Positions 1 through 6,247 of a stretch of 8,288 bases of DNA are shown piece after piece. Position 1 is the stretch's first letter. Each line of letters starts with the position of its first letter. Origin of the DNA: Gammaproteobacteria bacterium (GTDB lineage: Bacteria > Pseudomonadota > Gammaproteobacteria > Steroidobacterales > Rariloculaceae); NCBI GenBank assembly GCA_004357505.1, contig SMWC01000131.1:1-8288 (forward strand). Reading direction: 5' to 3'. The notes under the pieces were generated by a model, which was given only the letters and a program-made list of their open reading frames with translations, was not told the origin of the DNA and made no database searches. The position numbers were made by a program, and so were the translations under genes.

Positions 1-452
1 CGGAGAGCGATGCGTCGGCGACACGCGCCACGCCGGCCGGTCTGGCTACCATCGTCTCGGTCCAGCCGATCACAGGCGACTGGGGGGCACTCTTAAAATC
101 GATCGAACTTCACGGGGCAGCACGCCAACTCGCCGAGCACTGCACGCTCAAGGAGCAGTCTGGCAACCGCATCGCGTTGGTGTTGGCGGAAGATTGTGCG
201 CATCTGAACACCGCACAAGTCAAGGGGCGGCTCGAAACGGCGCTTGGCGAACACCTGGGTCAGCGGCTGAAGCTCGAGATTGTTGCTGGGAAGCCGCCTG
301 TTGCAACGCCGGCGCAGATTCGCGAAGCGGGTGAGGATCGGCGCATGCGCAAAGCACGTGCTGCGATCGAGCAGGACCCGAATGTCAAGGCCGTTCAGGC
401 CGCTTTTGATGCTGTGGTCGAAGTGGACAGTATTCGGCCCACGGAGAAATGA
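1..452 (+). CDS. dnaX: DNA polymerase III subunit gamma/tau, C-terminal part (5' truncated by window)
   Basis: The reading frame enters at position 3 and stops at TGA 450-452, giving about 149 C-terminal residues. Tau is the clamp-loader subunit that ties the loader to the polymerase core and the DnaB helicase. The visible part is the alpha-binding domain V: a linker, then WGALLKSIELHGAARQLAEH, a short beta segment (NRIALVLAED), an amphipathic helix, LKLEIVAGKP, and the basic/acidic tail helix that ends VVEVDSIRPTEK. The segment order and the closing SIRP are typical of proteobacterial DnaX tails. The ATPase domain lies outside the window. An imperfectly terminator-like inverted repeat (TCCTTCG 469-475, CGAAGGA 488-494) follows the stop, but without a U-run. 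The ybaB-recR genes that usually follow dnaX in gammaproteobacteria are not seen; a convergent gene follows instead. Confidence 0.87.
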   Translation, partial: ESDASATRATPAGLATIVSVQPITGDWGALLKSIELHGAARQLAEHCTLKEQSGNRIALVLAEDCAHLNTAQVKGRLETALGEHLGQRLKLEIVAGKPPVATPAQIREAGEDRRMRKARAAIEQDPNVKAVQAAFDAVVEVDSIRPTEK

Positions 453-630
453 TTTGTATCTAGTCAGCTCCTTCGAGTTTCAGTTCACGAAGGAAGAGCG
501 AAAAAAGTAATGAATCGGCGAAATCACCTATGTACGGATTTCTGAACGGGTTGGATCTGTCGTTAGCAGCGGTATCGAGAGAGCTGAGGAGAGCCGCCAG
601 CCGGGACGGTACTTGAGTTCGGCCCGCGTG

Positions 631-1260
631 CTACAGCCGGAACAGATATTCTTGCATGCCGTTACTGAGCAGACGCACGCGTTCGATCGTGTATTCTGGC
701 ATGCACAAGCGCAGATCTTCAGGCGAGTAACATGGCGCAGTGCGTACAGGTTCCGATGTAGACAGGTTCAGCAGATGCCCCTCGTCGATTGGCGCGAACT
801 GTCCCGGTCGCTGCTGCATAAGGCGCTCCGAATAGACGATCAGCGCGTGCACGTAAGCGCCTGGACGGCATCTTACCGCGATGCTGGCCATCAGTGCCGT
901 CAGTGCGCCGCGCTCCAGGTAATTCAGGAAGTCCCAACAGAACACGATGTCGGTCGGTTCTGGGCGTTGGGCAGGTAACAGTGCTTCAGCGAGGTTGGCC
1001 AAACAAACCGAATCGCCCACGTCGATTAGCGTGTGGACAGCGTCGGCCAGATCTGCAATGTCTAGCCGACAACGGCAGCGGTTCAACAGTGCGAGAATTT
1101 GCGGGCGTGCGACACCGAGATCGAGAATGACCCAGCGCTGATCCTCGGCAAGCCGTTCGATCAGCGAGCGAAACAGCGGCGCGTTGATCGTCGTCGGTAT
1201 CTCACGCTTAATCTGCGCGGTAGCTGCGCCCAGCGGATCGCTAGAACGGTAGGCTCGCAT
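631..1260 (-). CDS. SAM-dependent methyltransferase-like protein, degenerate class I fold
   Basis: This is a 209-residue soluble protein without a signal peptide. Residues 43-54 (WVILDLGVARPQ) sit where the SAM-binding motif I of class I methyltransferases lies, but the usual E/DxGxGxG glycine pattern is eroded. Residues 104-115 (DIVFCWDFLNYL) look like motif IV, followed by a helix and a strand (PGAYVHALIVYS) as in the fold. The C-terminal part (YSPEDLRLCM, then QEYLFRL) resembles the last helix and strands of such enzymes. Fold similarity is my inference; the weak motif I means catalysis is uncertain. The start codon lies 15 nt after the bactofilin stop with no clear Shine-Dalgarno, so translation is probably coupled to the upstream gene. 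The two genes may form a cytoskeleton-linked pair. An alternative label is a conserved hypothetical protein. Confidence 0.62.
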   Translation of the reverse strand: MRAYRSSDPLGAATAQIKREIPTTINAPLFRSLIERLAEDQRWVILDLGVARPQILALLNRCRCRLDIADLADAVHTLIDVGDSVCLANLAEALLPAQRPEPTDIVFCWDFLNYLERGALTALMASIAVRCRPGAYVHALIVYSERLMQQRPGQFAPIDEGHLLNLSTSEPVRTAPCYSPEDLRLCMPEYTIERVRLLSNGMQEYLFRL

Positions 1261-1275
1261 CGAAGAACAGGTTGG

Positions 1276-1869
1276 CTAGTGCGCCGGCTCCGGCTTGGAT
1301 TTCTTATCGCTGATGATGCTCTGTACCGCACGCGGATTTTCTGGGGTCGGATTGTCGACGGCCGTAGTGGCGGCCTGCTTCGGACCGATGGACCGACCGG
1401 CGTCGCGTGCCGACGCTTGTGCTCTGTGCTTCTTGCCAAGCGTGGCTTCAACTGTTTCCGGGTCCATGTCGATCGAACCTTTGAAGCGTGCGCCCTCATC
1501 CAAATTGACACGCGTAGCAACGACGTTACCCTTGACGCGAGCACTTGAGTGGATGTTGACACACCCGGAGGCGTACAGGTCGCCATTCACTTCGCCGTCG
1601 ACCGTGACCGATTCTGCATAGACATCGGCTTTGATCCGGCCCTTCGTGCCGATCGTCAGGCTATGATTCAGCAACCGGATCGTGCCCGTGATTTCGCCTT
1701 CTATCCGCAGATCTTCCTCGCCGCGCACGTCGCCGTCGATTCTGATCGATTGGCCGATCACGGCAACTTCCCGGGGTTGGGCGTGACTGCCGGTCTGATG
1801 GTCGCGATCCTGTCGCGACAGTTTATCCGGGGTTGTAGGTACCTTATTATTCTTGCCTAACTCGAACAT
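1276..1869 (-). CDS. Bactofilin (polymer-forming cytoskeletal protein)
   Basis: This 197-residue protein has the bactofilin beta-helix at about residues 35-135: short repeating strands of the form IRIDGDVRGEEDLRIEGEI, LTIGTKGRIKADVYAESVTV, DGEVNGDLYA and VKGNVVATRVNLDEGARFKG. The regular hydrophobic/Gly/Asx alternation is diagnostic of the family. A short polar N-terminus beginning MFELGK precedes the helix; such N-termini can mediate membrane contact in bactofilins. Residues 136-197 form a long charged, probably disordered tail. Bactofilins polymerise without nucleotide into membrane-associated filaments that position cell-wall enzymes, polar structures or appendages. The start is supported by an AAGGGG Shine-Dalgarno about 8 nt upstream of ATG, within a purine-rich leader. 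It is the first gene of a likely two-gene unit with the methyltransferase-like gene. No M23 peptidase, a frequent bactofilin partner, is seen here. Confidence 0.93.
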   Translation of the reverse strand: MFELGKNNKVPTTPDKLSRQDRDHQTGSHAQPREVAVIGQSIRIDGDVRGEEDLRIEGEITGTIRLLNHSLTIGTKGRIKADVYAESVTVDGEVNGDLYASGCVNIHSSARVKGNVVATRVNLDEGARFKGSIDMDPETVEATLGKKHRAQASARDAGRSIGPKQAATTAVDNPTPENPRAVQSIISDKKSKPEPAH

Positions 1870-2494
1870 TGGAGTCCCCTTCTTCTTTTCTTTTAGTGAC
1901 TTATCGCTGGCATCTAGCCTGATACATGAATCTTAGACAAAACGTCGCTGAATTGCGACGGTGCACCAGACATAAGGAACTAGAGCTTGCTGCAAACCAG
2001 GCCCCAACTATCTCTTCGAGGCGGTCATTCTTGCGACTTCTGCCACTGAGTCTCGGCGTTCAAGCCACGGTTCCGGCGAAAATCCGCTCTATTTCTTCAA
2101 AGCTGCCGTCCAACCTAGCCTCTGCAACCCGCCGCGAAGCCCTTAAATTCAGCGACTTGACAGTGTCACTTATGGCGCGAAGAGCGATGTTTTGAGCGGG
2201 ATACTGGTAATACATACAGTAGGATAATTTAGCAGCCCACTAGGACTTTTCTTGTGGGTTATGTTTAAAACGACCCGACTCCTACCAAATCGGAGTCAAA
2301 CTGATCGGCACGACAAAAATGGACCCAGAGCCATCGCGATGCCGAGCAAAAATTCTAAAAAGGCTAATCGGTCTATCCTTTACCGTAAGAAGCCCGCCAA
2401 CGGACCTAGGCTGGATTTGTCCTTGTACAGCGTAGAGGGCTATTCGAACTGGCTGGAAAAGGTCCAAAAAGTCAGTAAACGCAACCGCACTTAC
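1870..2494. other. Gene-poor intergenic stretch upstream of the bactofilin
   Basis: There is no recognisable gene apart from the 51-codon minus-strand candidate listed separately. A plus-strand frame from ATG 2261 to 2500 (79 codons, K-rich and ending KVSKRNRTYS) is open, but it has no Shine-Dalgarno and no recognisable motif, so I leave it as possible but unproven. Inverted repeats present: CCCAC 2236-2240 with GTGGG 2254-2258, and GACTCC 2277-2282 with GGAGTC 2292-2297. The second, read on the minus strand, is followed by CGTTTT and could be a weak terminator. The bactofilin promoter must lie near 1880-1930. The best minus-strand match (TTGTCT, 18 nt, TAGATG) is poor. Confidence 0.4.
2060..2215 (-). 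CDS. Small hypothetical protein (51 aa)
   Basis: An ATG-initiated frame of 51 codons runs from 2215 to the TGA at 2060-2062. The product begins MYYQYPAQNIALRAISD, continues through a charged helical stretch and ends FEEIERIFAGTVA. It is predicted soluble, with one or two amphipathic helices and heptad-like spacing of Leu/Ile/Val, and has no signal peptide or cysteine. The regular helix pattern looks coding, but there is no clear Shine-Dalgarno upstream, so expression is doubtful. After the stop the same frame stays open for a further stretch without a start codon. It lies about 190 nt upstream of the bactofilin on the same strand. I do not recognise the family; a decayed gene end is an equally good explanation. 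Confidence 0.32.
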   Translation of the reverse strand: MYYQYPAQNIALRAISDTVKSLNLRASRRVAEARLDGSFEEIERIFAGTVA

Positions 2495-2674
2495 TCATAG
2501 CGTGGAACGTCTGAAGAGTTCGCCATTCAGTAGCCCCCCCTCCCAAGAGTGACGCGAAGGCCCCGAAGCCGTTCGCGGCTGCGGGGCCCACAGTTTCGTA
2601 TGCCAGACTTTGTCCGACAGCGCACTCTCGGTTATCGAATACGGCAAATTCTCTACGCATAGTTTCCTACCCAT
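2495..2674 (-). pseudogene. Truncated RRM RNA-binding protein (5' fragment only)
   Basis: The frame starts at ATG 2674 after a good Shine-Dalgarno (AGGGGG, 4-5 nt upstream) and stops at 2495, giving 59 residues. The first about 21 residues (MGRKLCVENLPYSITESALS) read as the start of an RNA recognition motif. LCVENL fits the RNP2 pattern [ILV]-[FY]-[ILV]-x-N-L except for Cys in place of the aromatic residue, and PYSITESAL fits the loop and first helix of small bacterial RRM proteins. The match ends near residue 22. The rest (WHTKLWAPQPRT onward) has no RRM features, the RNP1 motif is missing, and the frame runs through a strong terminator-like hairpin. Inference: an internal deletion joined the 5' end of an RRM gene to its 3' terminator. 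The missing aromatic residue and the changed glycine (VEN instead of VGN) are consistent with decay. Confidence 0.5.
2559..2588 (-). terminator. Strong GC-rich hairpin at the end of the RRM remnant
   Basis: The outer arms GGCCCCG (2559-2565) and CGGGGCC (2582-2588) form 7 pairs. One A/G mismatch follows, then AGCCG (2567-2571) pairs with CGGCT (2576-2580) around a TTCG loop. On the minus strand it is followed by TTCGCGTC, a weak U-tract, and it sits where the original RRM gene would have ended. It could also act on plus-strand transcripts, where GTTTCG follows. Confidence 0.45.
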
Positions 2675-2689
2675 GATTCCCCCTAAAGC

Positions 2690-2712
2690 AAAAAGCGGCC
2701 GGTGGGCCGCTT
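2690..2712 (-). terminator. Intrinsic terminator of the candidate structured RNA, just before the RRM start
   Basis: An 8-bp perfect stem (AAGCGGCC 2693-2700 with GGCCGCTT 2705-2712) has a 4-nt loop. On the minus strand it runs into five consecutive T residues (2694-2690) and then GCTTTAG. It ends the structured block 2715-3034 and lies only about 16 nt before the RRM start codon, an arrangement that would allow termination or attenuation control of the downstream gene. The plus-strand side has only TTCTCTATTT, so minus is the better direction. Confidence 0.65.
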
Positions 2713-3034
2713 CTCTATTTAATTTACGAGGACGCGCGGGAGATCTGCTTGTCCCGGTTTCGAAACCCTTCCTCGGTTCCGCCGCCTTTCGGCGGGTTCC
2801 CCGCTGTCGAGTCCCAAAACCGTTATTGGTATTGGGCTACCCGAGGCATAGCACTTCGAGTGTTCCGAGTTCGTCAAAGTGTTCCTTTAGCTCGACCGAT
2901 CGGCTTTCGCCAACCACTCTCACATCCAGCACTGCCGTTTGCGTCCACCGCCCCCAACACCGGTGAAGACTCGGATCTTCTACCGCAGGGCGGCTGTCAA
3001 CAAGCAAGCTTGCCGACGCGAGGCCGAAGCCTCA
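2690..3034 (-). ncRNA. Candidate structured RNA or long 5' leader, about 345 nt, family unknown
   Basis: Read 5' to 3' on the minus strand, the block contains: a GAGGC-TTCG-GCCTC hairpin (3033-3020); CCGC/GCGG (2993-2983); a long-range helix CGAGTC/GACTCG (2973-2968 with 2813-2808); inside it a 9-pair helix with one G-U, GGTGTTGGG/CCCAATACC (2961-2953 with 2836-2828); a GGC-GAAA-GCC hairpin within that domain; CCGCC-GAAA-GGCGG (2795-2782); then CGAGGA/TCCTCG (2775-2770 with 2732-2727), which encloses the palindrome GGTTTCGAAACC (2767-2756) and CGGGA/TCCCG (2756-2737); and finally the terminator. Several loops are stable TTCG or GNRA types. A weak promoter-like pair would start transcription at about 3034. 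I recognise none of the known RNA families. It may be a stand-alone RNA or the regulatory leader of the RRM gene that follows. The pairing is read directly; transcription is inferred. Confidence 0.4.
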
Positions 3035-3040
3035 ACCTCA

Positions 3041-3068
3041 ATCCTAATTATGTGATCTGAAGGCGCAA
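3041..3068 (-). promoter_or_regulatory. Weak sigma70-like promoter for the structured RNA
   Basis: On the minus strand, TTGCGC (3068-3063) and TAGGAT (3046-3041) are separated by 16 nt, matching 3 of 6 and 4 of 6 consensus positions. The predicted start, at about 3034, falls exactly at the beginning of the hairpin-rich block, which is the main reason to mention it. Confidence 0.25.
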
Positions 3069-3548
3069 GTTATTTCGAAACCGTGACGTCGTAGAAGATC
3101 AGAGTTGCAAGCTATCGACCGAGTTCTACTCTTTACTTCGCGTAGCTTCCTAGGAGTCGGACCAAGGCACAGAGCAGAATGTGCGCAAACTCGTGGAGCG
3201 ACATCCAAGAACATTGAGATAAAACTGAAAGTTACGCAGAACAACGCAGAATCAACAAGAAGAAGGTCACATGTGGTTAACCGATGGCTAATGATGGCCC
3301 CGTAACTCCTCACTATTCTGAATTTTGCCACCGGGAAGCCTCAATTCTAACAAGAGCAACAGGGTTGCTCAGACTGGGATCGGGTGCTCAGGGACCTTGG
3401 TCGCAGGGGCCGAAGAACTACGAGAGACTCGGGGATGATGATCGTCGACCGGTTGTTGGGAACGGCGAACCTTTCAAGCTCAAGTCGATTCGAAAAGAGC
3501 ACTGGTCTGCTGGAGCAGATATCGAAGTTCGCGAACGATAGCTAAGAG
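3069..3548. other. Intergenic stretch with no recognisable gene
   Basis: Open frames on both strands here (for example 3284-3541 plus and 3044-3331 minus) lack ribosome binding sites and recognisable motifs, and I do not call them. Small structures seen: a 7-bp hairpin GAGCAAC-AGG-GTTGCTC (3354-3370), a short direct repeat ACGCAGAA (3233-3240 and 3243-3250), the palindrome GTTCGCGAAC (3527-3536), and TAGCT-AAG-AGCTA (3539-3551) at the stop codon of the OmpA-like gene. The last has no U-run, so it is at most a weak terminator. Confidence 0.4.
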
Positions 3549-4238
3549 CTAGCCTGAACGCGCTTCCGCTTCACGGTCTTGTAACGGCACCAACGTGACC
3601 TCGACACGGCGATTGAGTTCGCGGCCGGCGGCCGATTCGTCATCGCTGACCGGATGCGCTGCGCCAGCCGGCACTTCGATCACGCGCACCGCATCGACAT
3701 TACGGGCTTGCAGGAAAGAGGCAAGACTCCTGACCCGCCGCGACGAGAGTTCCCGATTGTAGACGGCCGAGCCACGGCTGTCGGTATGACTGGCGATCTC
3801 AACCACCGATTGCTCGAACTCGTTGAGGATTGCGCTCACCGAATTGAGTGCCGCAAACACGGCCGGATCGATGTCCGCGGAGCCCATCGAGAAGATTGTC
3901 TGCACCGGCATGCGTACTGACAGGTAGTCACCGATACGCAAGACACGAAGATCTGTGCCCGCGAGTGCCCCACGTAAGCGTTCCTCCTGTCCGTCTAGGT
4001 AAGCATGAACCTCATCGGGGCTCACAGCGGCAATGCCTGCATCGAGCAGTTCGCGGAACTTGCGTTCCAGTGCTTCCTCAGCCGTGATAAGACCACTGAT
4101 GGAGTAGATAGCGAGATCGATCTCGACTGCGGCAGCAGCAGGCTCTGACTCCGGCACTTCGAGTGTCGTACATGCCGCGAGCAGCCATGTTGCCGCCGTT
4201 CCGAAGCTCAAAAATCCGCTGATAGCACCTGTTTGCAT
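3549..4238 (-). CDS. OmpA-family peptidoglycan-binding lipoprotein
   Basis: With ATG 4238 as start the product has 229 residues. Residues 1-23 form a hydrophobic signal ending in a lipobox, LLAAC, with the lipidated Cys at 23. Residues 32-95 are a polar, mostly helical spacer. Residues about 98-219 are the OmpA C-terminal domain: LRIGDYLSVRMPVQTIFSMG, then TDSRGSAVYNRELSSRRVRS, then LNRRVEV. Asp153 and Arg168, 15 residues apart, match the pair (Asp271 and Arg286 in E. coli OmpA) that holds diaminopimelate, so binding to peptidoglycan from an outer-membrane lipid anchor is expected. An in-frame ATG at 4289 would overlap the protease gene and put the Cys at residue 40, too far for a lipoprotein signal. 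The chosen start lacks basic residues in the n-region and a clear ribosome site, so it is likely but not certain. It follows the protease gene by 26 nt and is probably in its operon. Confidence 0.88.
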   Translation of the reverse strand: MQTGAISGFLSFGTAATWLLAACTTLEVPESEPAAAAVEIDLAIYSISGLITAEEALERKFRELLDAGIAAVSPDEVHAYLDGQEERLRGALAGTDLRVLRIGDYLSVRMPVQTIFSMGSADIDPAVFAALNSVSAILNEFEQSVVEIASHTDSRGSAVYNRELSSRRVRSLASFLQARNVDAVRVIEVPAGAAHPVSDDESAAGRELNRRVEVTLVPLQDREAEARSG

Positions 4239-4264
4239 GACTACTGTCGTCGTCGTGAAAACTA

Positions 4265-6046
4265 TTAACAGCCCTTCTTTGGATGGCACTTTTTCGTGCC
4301 GCCCGAATCGCCACCACCATCATCGCTGCCGTCGGTTACTGTCACTTCGACCCAGGGGTTGCTCATGATTGACGTGTCCGCAGGGGTACCCGAGGCGATT
4401 CTATATCCGTAACGCGGGCCCGCTACCACTGTCGAATCGATAAGCGGTGGATCAGAGAGTGGCTCGAAAATCTGGAACGACTGACCTCCTACCCACGATC
4501 CCCCGTTGCGGCCCCTAGTCTTCCATTCACGTCTCTCGATTAAGTAGTAGGTGGCTCCCGCAACGGCTGTCCAGGACAACACAACCGTGCCATTCTCGCC
4601 GTCGGCTGCGATTAAGTTGGCCGGAGCGACAAGCTCCGGAGGCGGGTTTACTGGGGTTATTGGGAGCGGGCAAATGCCCGCAACGGCGTTATAGGCGTTC
4701 AGCACGCCGCCGGTCACGGTAATATTGAGCATCGCCGGGGCCTGTCGTGCCGAATCCAGCACGCGGTCGACGATGCTCCGTGCATCCGCCAAATTCGAAC
4801 AGTTCGGGTCGTCCGGGGTAATATTCTGGTTCAACGCCAGCAACATCGCAACGACGCCCGTAACATGCGGGGCCGCCATCGACGTACCGCTGTTCCACCA
4901 GTAGTCATCAACGCCGCTGGTTAAGGGATCCCAATAAAGACTAGCAATATCGAGCCCAGGTGCGCCCAAGTCGACGCTCACGGTGCCGTAGTTGGAGAAG
5001 CTCGCGCGCTGGTCCAAGTTGGTGGTCGCGGCAACAGAGATGAGATTCCAAAGATGCGCTTCATTGGAGGACGACAGATCGAGATCGTAGGACGACGGAT
5101 AATGGGGGAAGACGTCCGTATCCGTTCCGTTGTTTCCGGCCGCAGCGACGAAGATGTGATCCTTGTCGCCCGCAGCTTTGATCGCATCATAGAGAGACTG
5201 TGAATAGCCGCCACCACCCCAGCTGTTGTTCGAAACGGCCGCGTTATTGTTTACGGCATATTCCAGCGCCAGGATCGCGTTCGAGGTACTGCCGCCGTTC
5301 GGGCCGAGGAACCGCAGCACCATGATCTTGCAATTTCCGCACACGCCCGCGATGCCGATGTTATTGTTCTTTATGGCAGCGACAGTTCCCGCCGTGTGCG
5401 TACCGTGTCCGTTCTCGTCAGAGGGATCATTATCGTCGTCGAAGAAATCCCAACCATGGACGTCGTCGATAAAGCCGTTTTCGTCATTGTCCACCCCATC
5501 GCCCGGAGTCTCTCCGGGATTCGTCCAGATGTTATCCTCGAGGTCCTCATGATCGAGTTGCGTCCCCGTATCGATCACGGCGACTAGCGTGCTCGTGGAT
5601 ACCGTTTCGGCGTCCCAGGCCTGATGCATATCGATATCCGCTATGGGGTCTCCGTACACGGGATTCATGTTGGGAATGCCCTGGCCTGAGTTATCCAATC
5701 CCCATTGCAGATCGAAGTAGTCGTCGTTCGGTAGCGCCGTGATCGGCTGCACGATGTAATCCGGTTCGACGTACAAGACGTTTGGATTGTTCGAAAGAAC
5801 GGCAATAGCCTCAGGGACATCAATCCCTGTCAGAACTAGCTCCAGCCCCGGCACGAGCCCGAGCACTCGGCCGCCCTGTGGAAGTAACGCACGACGTGCG
5901 ACGTCACGGTCCACGGCTGCGGCGCCGGGTGCAAAGCGCACCAAGATTTGCCCTTCGACATAGGGTTGCGAGAGGTCCTGAGCGAGTAACGACGAAGCGA
6001 GGCAGAACCCTGCTGCGGGGATAAGTAAGAGCCTGAAGCGATTCAT
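4265..6046 (-). CDS. Secreted S8 family serine peptidase (subtilisin-like) with Fn3-like domain and Cys tail
   Basis: A 593-residue precursor. Residues 1-22 form a signal peptide (MNRFRLLLIPAAGF, then ASSLLAQ). Residues 28-100 are an I9-type pro-domain that folds and inhibits the enzyme (GQILVRFAPG, then NVLYVEPDYIVQ). The S8 catalytic domain spans about 105-455 with Asp159 (AVIDTGTQLDH), His214 (NGHGTHTAG), oxyanion Asn305 (AAAGNNG) and Ser389 (SGTSMAAPH), so the triad is complete. An Asp/Asn-rich stretch at 183-210 suggests calcium binding. Residues 470-572 resemble a fibronectin type III domain. A Gly/Asp linker leads to a terminal KKCHPKKGC. It is expected to be exported and to degrade extracellular or envelope proteins. 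A GAGGA ribosome site lies 8 nt before ATG. It precedes the OmpA-like lipoprotein gene by 26 nt. Confidence 0.95.
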   Translation of the reverse strand: MNRFRLLLIPAAGFCLASSLLAQDLSQPYVEGQILVRFAPGAAAVDRDVARRALLPQGGRVLGLVPGLELVLTGIDVPEAIAVLSNNPNVLYVEPDYIVQPITALPNDDYFDLQWGLDNSGQGIPNMNPVYGDPIADIDMHQAWDAETVSTSTLVAVIDTGTQLDHEDLEDNIWTNPGETPGDGVDNDENGFIDDVHGWDFFDDDNDPSDENGHGTHTAGTVAAIKNNNIGIAGVCGNCKIMVLRFLGPNGGSTSNAILALEYAVNNNAAVSNNSWGGGGYSQSLYDAIKAAGDKDHIFVAAAGNNGTDTDVFPHYPSSYDLDLSSSNEAHLWNLISVAATTNLDQRASFSNYGTVSVDLGAPGLDIASLYWDPLTSGVDDYWWNSGTSMAAPHVTGVVAMLLALNQNITPDDPNCSNLADARSIVDRVLDSARQAPAMLNITVTGGVLNAYNAVAGICPLPITPVNPPPELVAPANLIAADGENGTVVLSWTAVAGATYYLIERREWKTRGRNGGSWVGGQSFQIFEPLSDPPLIDSTVVAGPRYGYRIASGTPADTSIMSNPWVEVTVTDGSDDGGGDSGGTKKCHPKKGC

Positions 6047-6072
6047 CTCGGGTCCTCTTTTATCTTGCAGTA

Positions 6073-6101
6073 ATTATAATTATGTCAAGGCACATTCTCC
6101 T
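6073..6101 (-). promoter_or_regulatory. Putative promoter of the protease-OmpA unit
   Basis: On the minus strand a perfect TATAAT (6078-6073) would start transcription near 6066, leaving a 20-nt leader with the GAGGA ribosome site. Its -35 position (6101-6096, AGGAGA) is poor. A perfect TTGACA (6088-6083) lies too close to serve that -10. It could pair with GATAAA (6064-6059) at 18 nt, but that would remove the ribosome site from the message. The first reading is preferred. Confidence 0.4.
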
Positions 6102-6247
6102 CCACAAGATCAAGATCGCCTTATGTTAAATAGGATAATCGCTATAGCATTGGCAGAGTTCGGCACGTTAACGCGAGTTACTTGCAACGCTCTGATTAGG
6201 CGCCGCTTTGCGGACGGACTCGCGAGTTTGGACGAGGAGGAGAGTCG

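Noticed and set aside
613..1860. Several long plus-strand frames opposite the bactofilin and methyltransferase-like genes
   Set aside because: Antisense shadows; the minus-strand products have family features and these do not.
1926..2195. 89-codon plus-strand open frame
   Set aside because: No ribosome site and Arg/Ser-rich composition; its far end is antisense to the more protein-like 51-codon frame.
2828..2961. GGACGCAAAC and GGGTAGCCC on the minus strand suggest a c-di-GMP (GEMM-I) riboswitch
   Set aside because: The GCAAACC element and the GNRA-capped first hairpin do not occur in the required order, and the spacing to the GGTAGC-like element is wrong.
2690..3034. RNase P RNA, tmRNA, 6S or SRP RNA as identity of the structured block
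   Set aside because: The length would suit the first two, but the conserved RNase P cores, a tRNA-like end with CCA, the 6S bulged duplex and the SRP GGAAG loop are all absent.
2610..3060. Two long plus-strand open frames over the hairpin block
   Set aside because: Pro/Ser/Arg-rich low-complexity translations, no ribosome sites; open because the GC-rich paired arms contain few stop codons.
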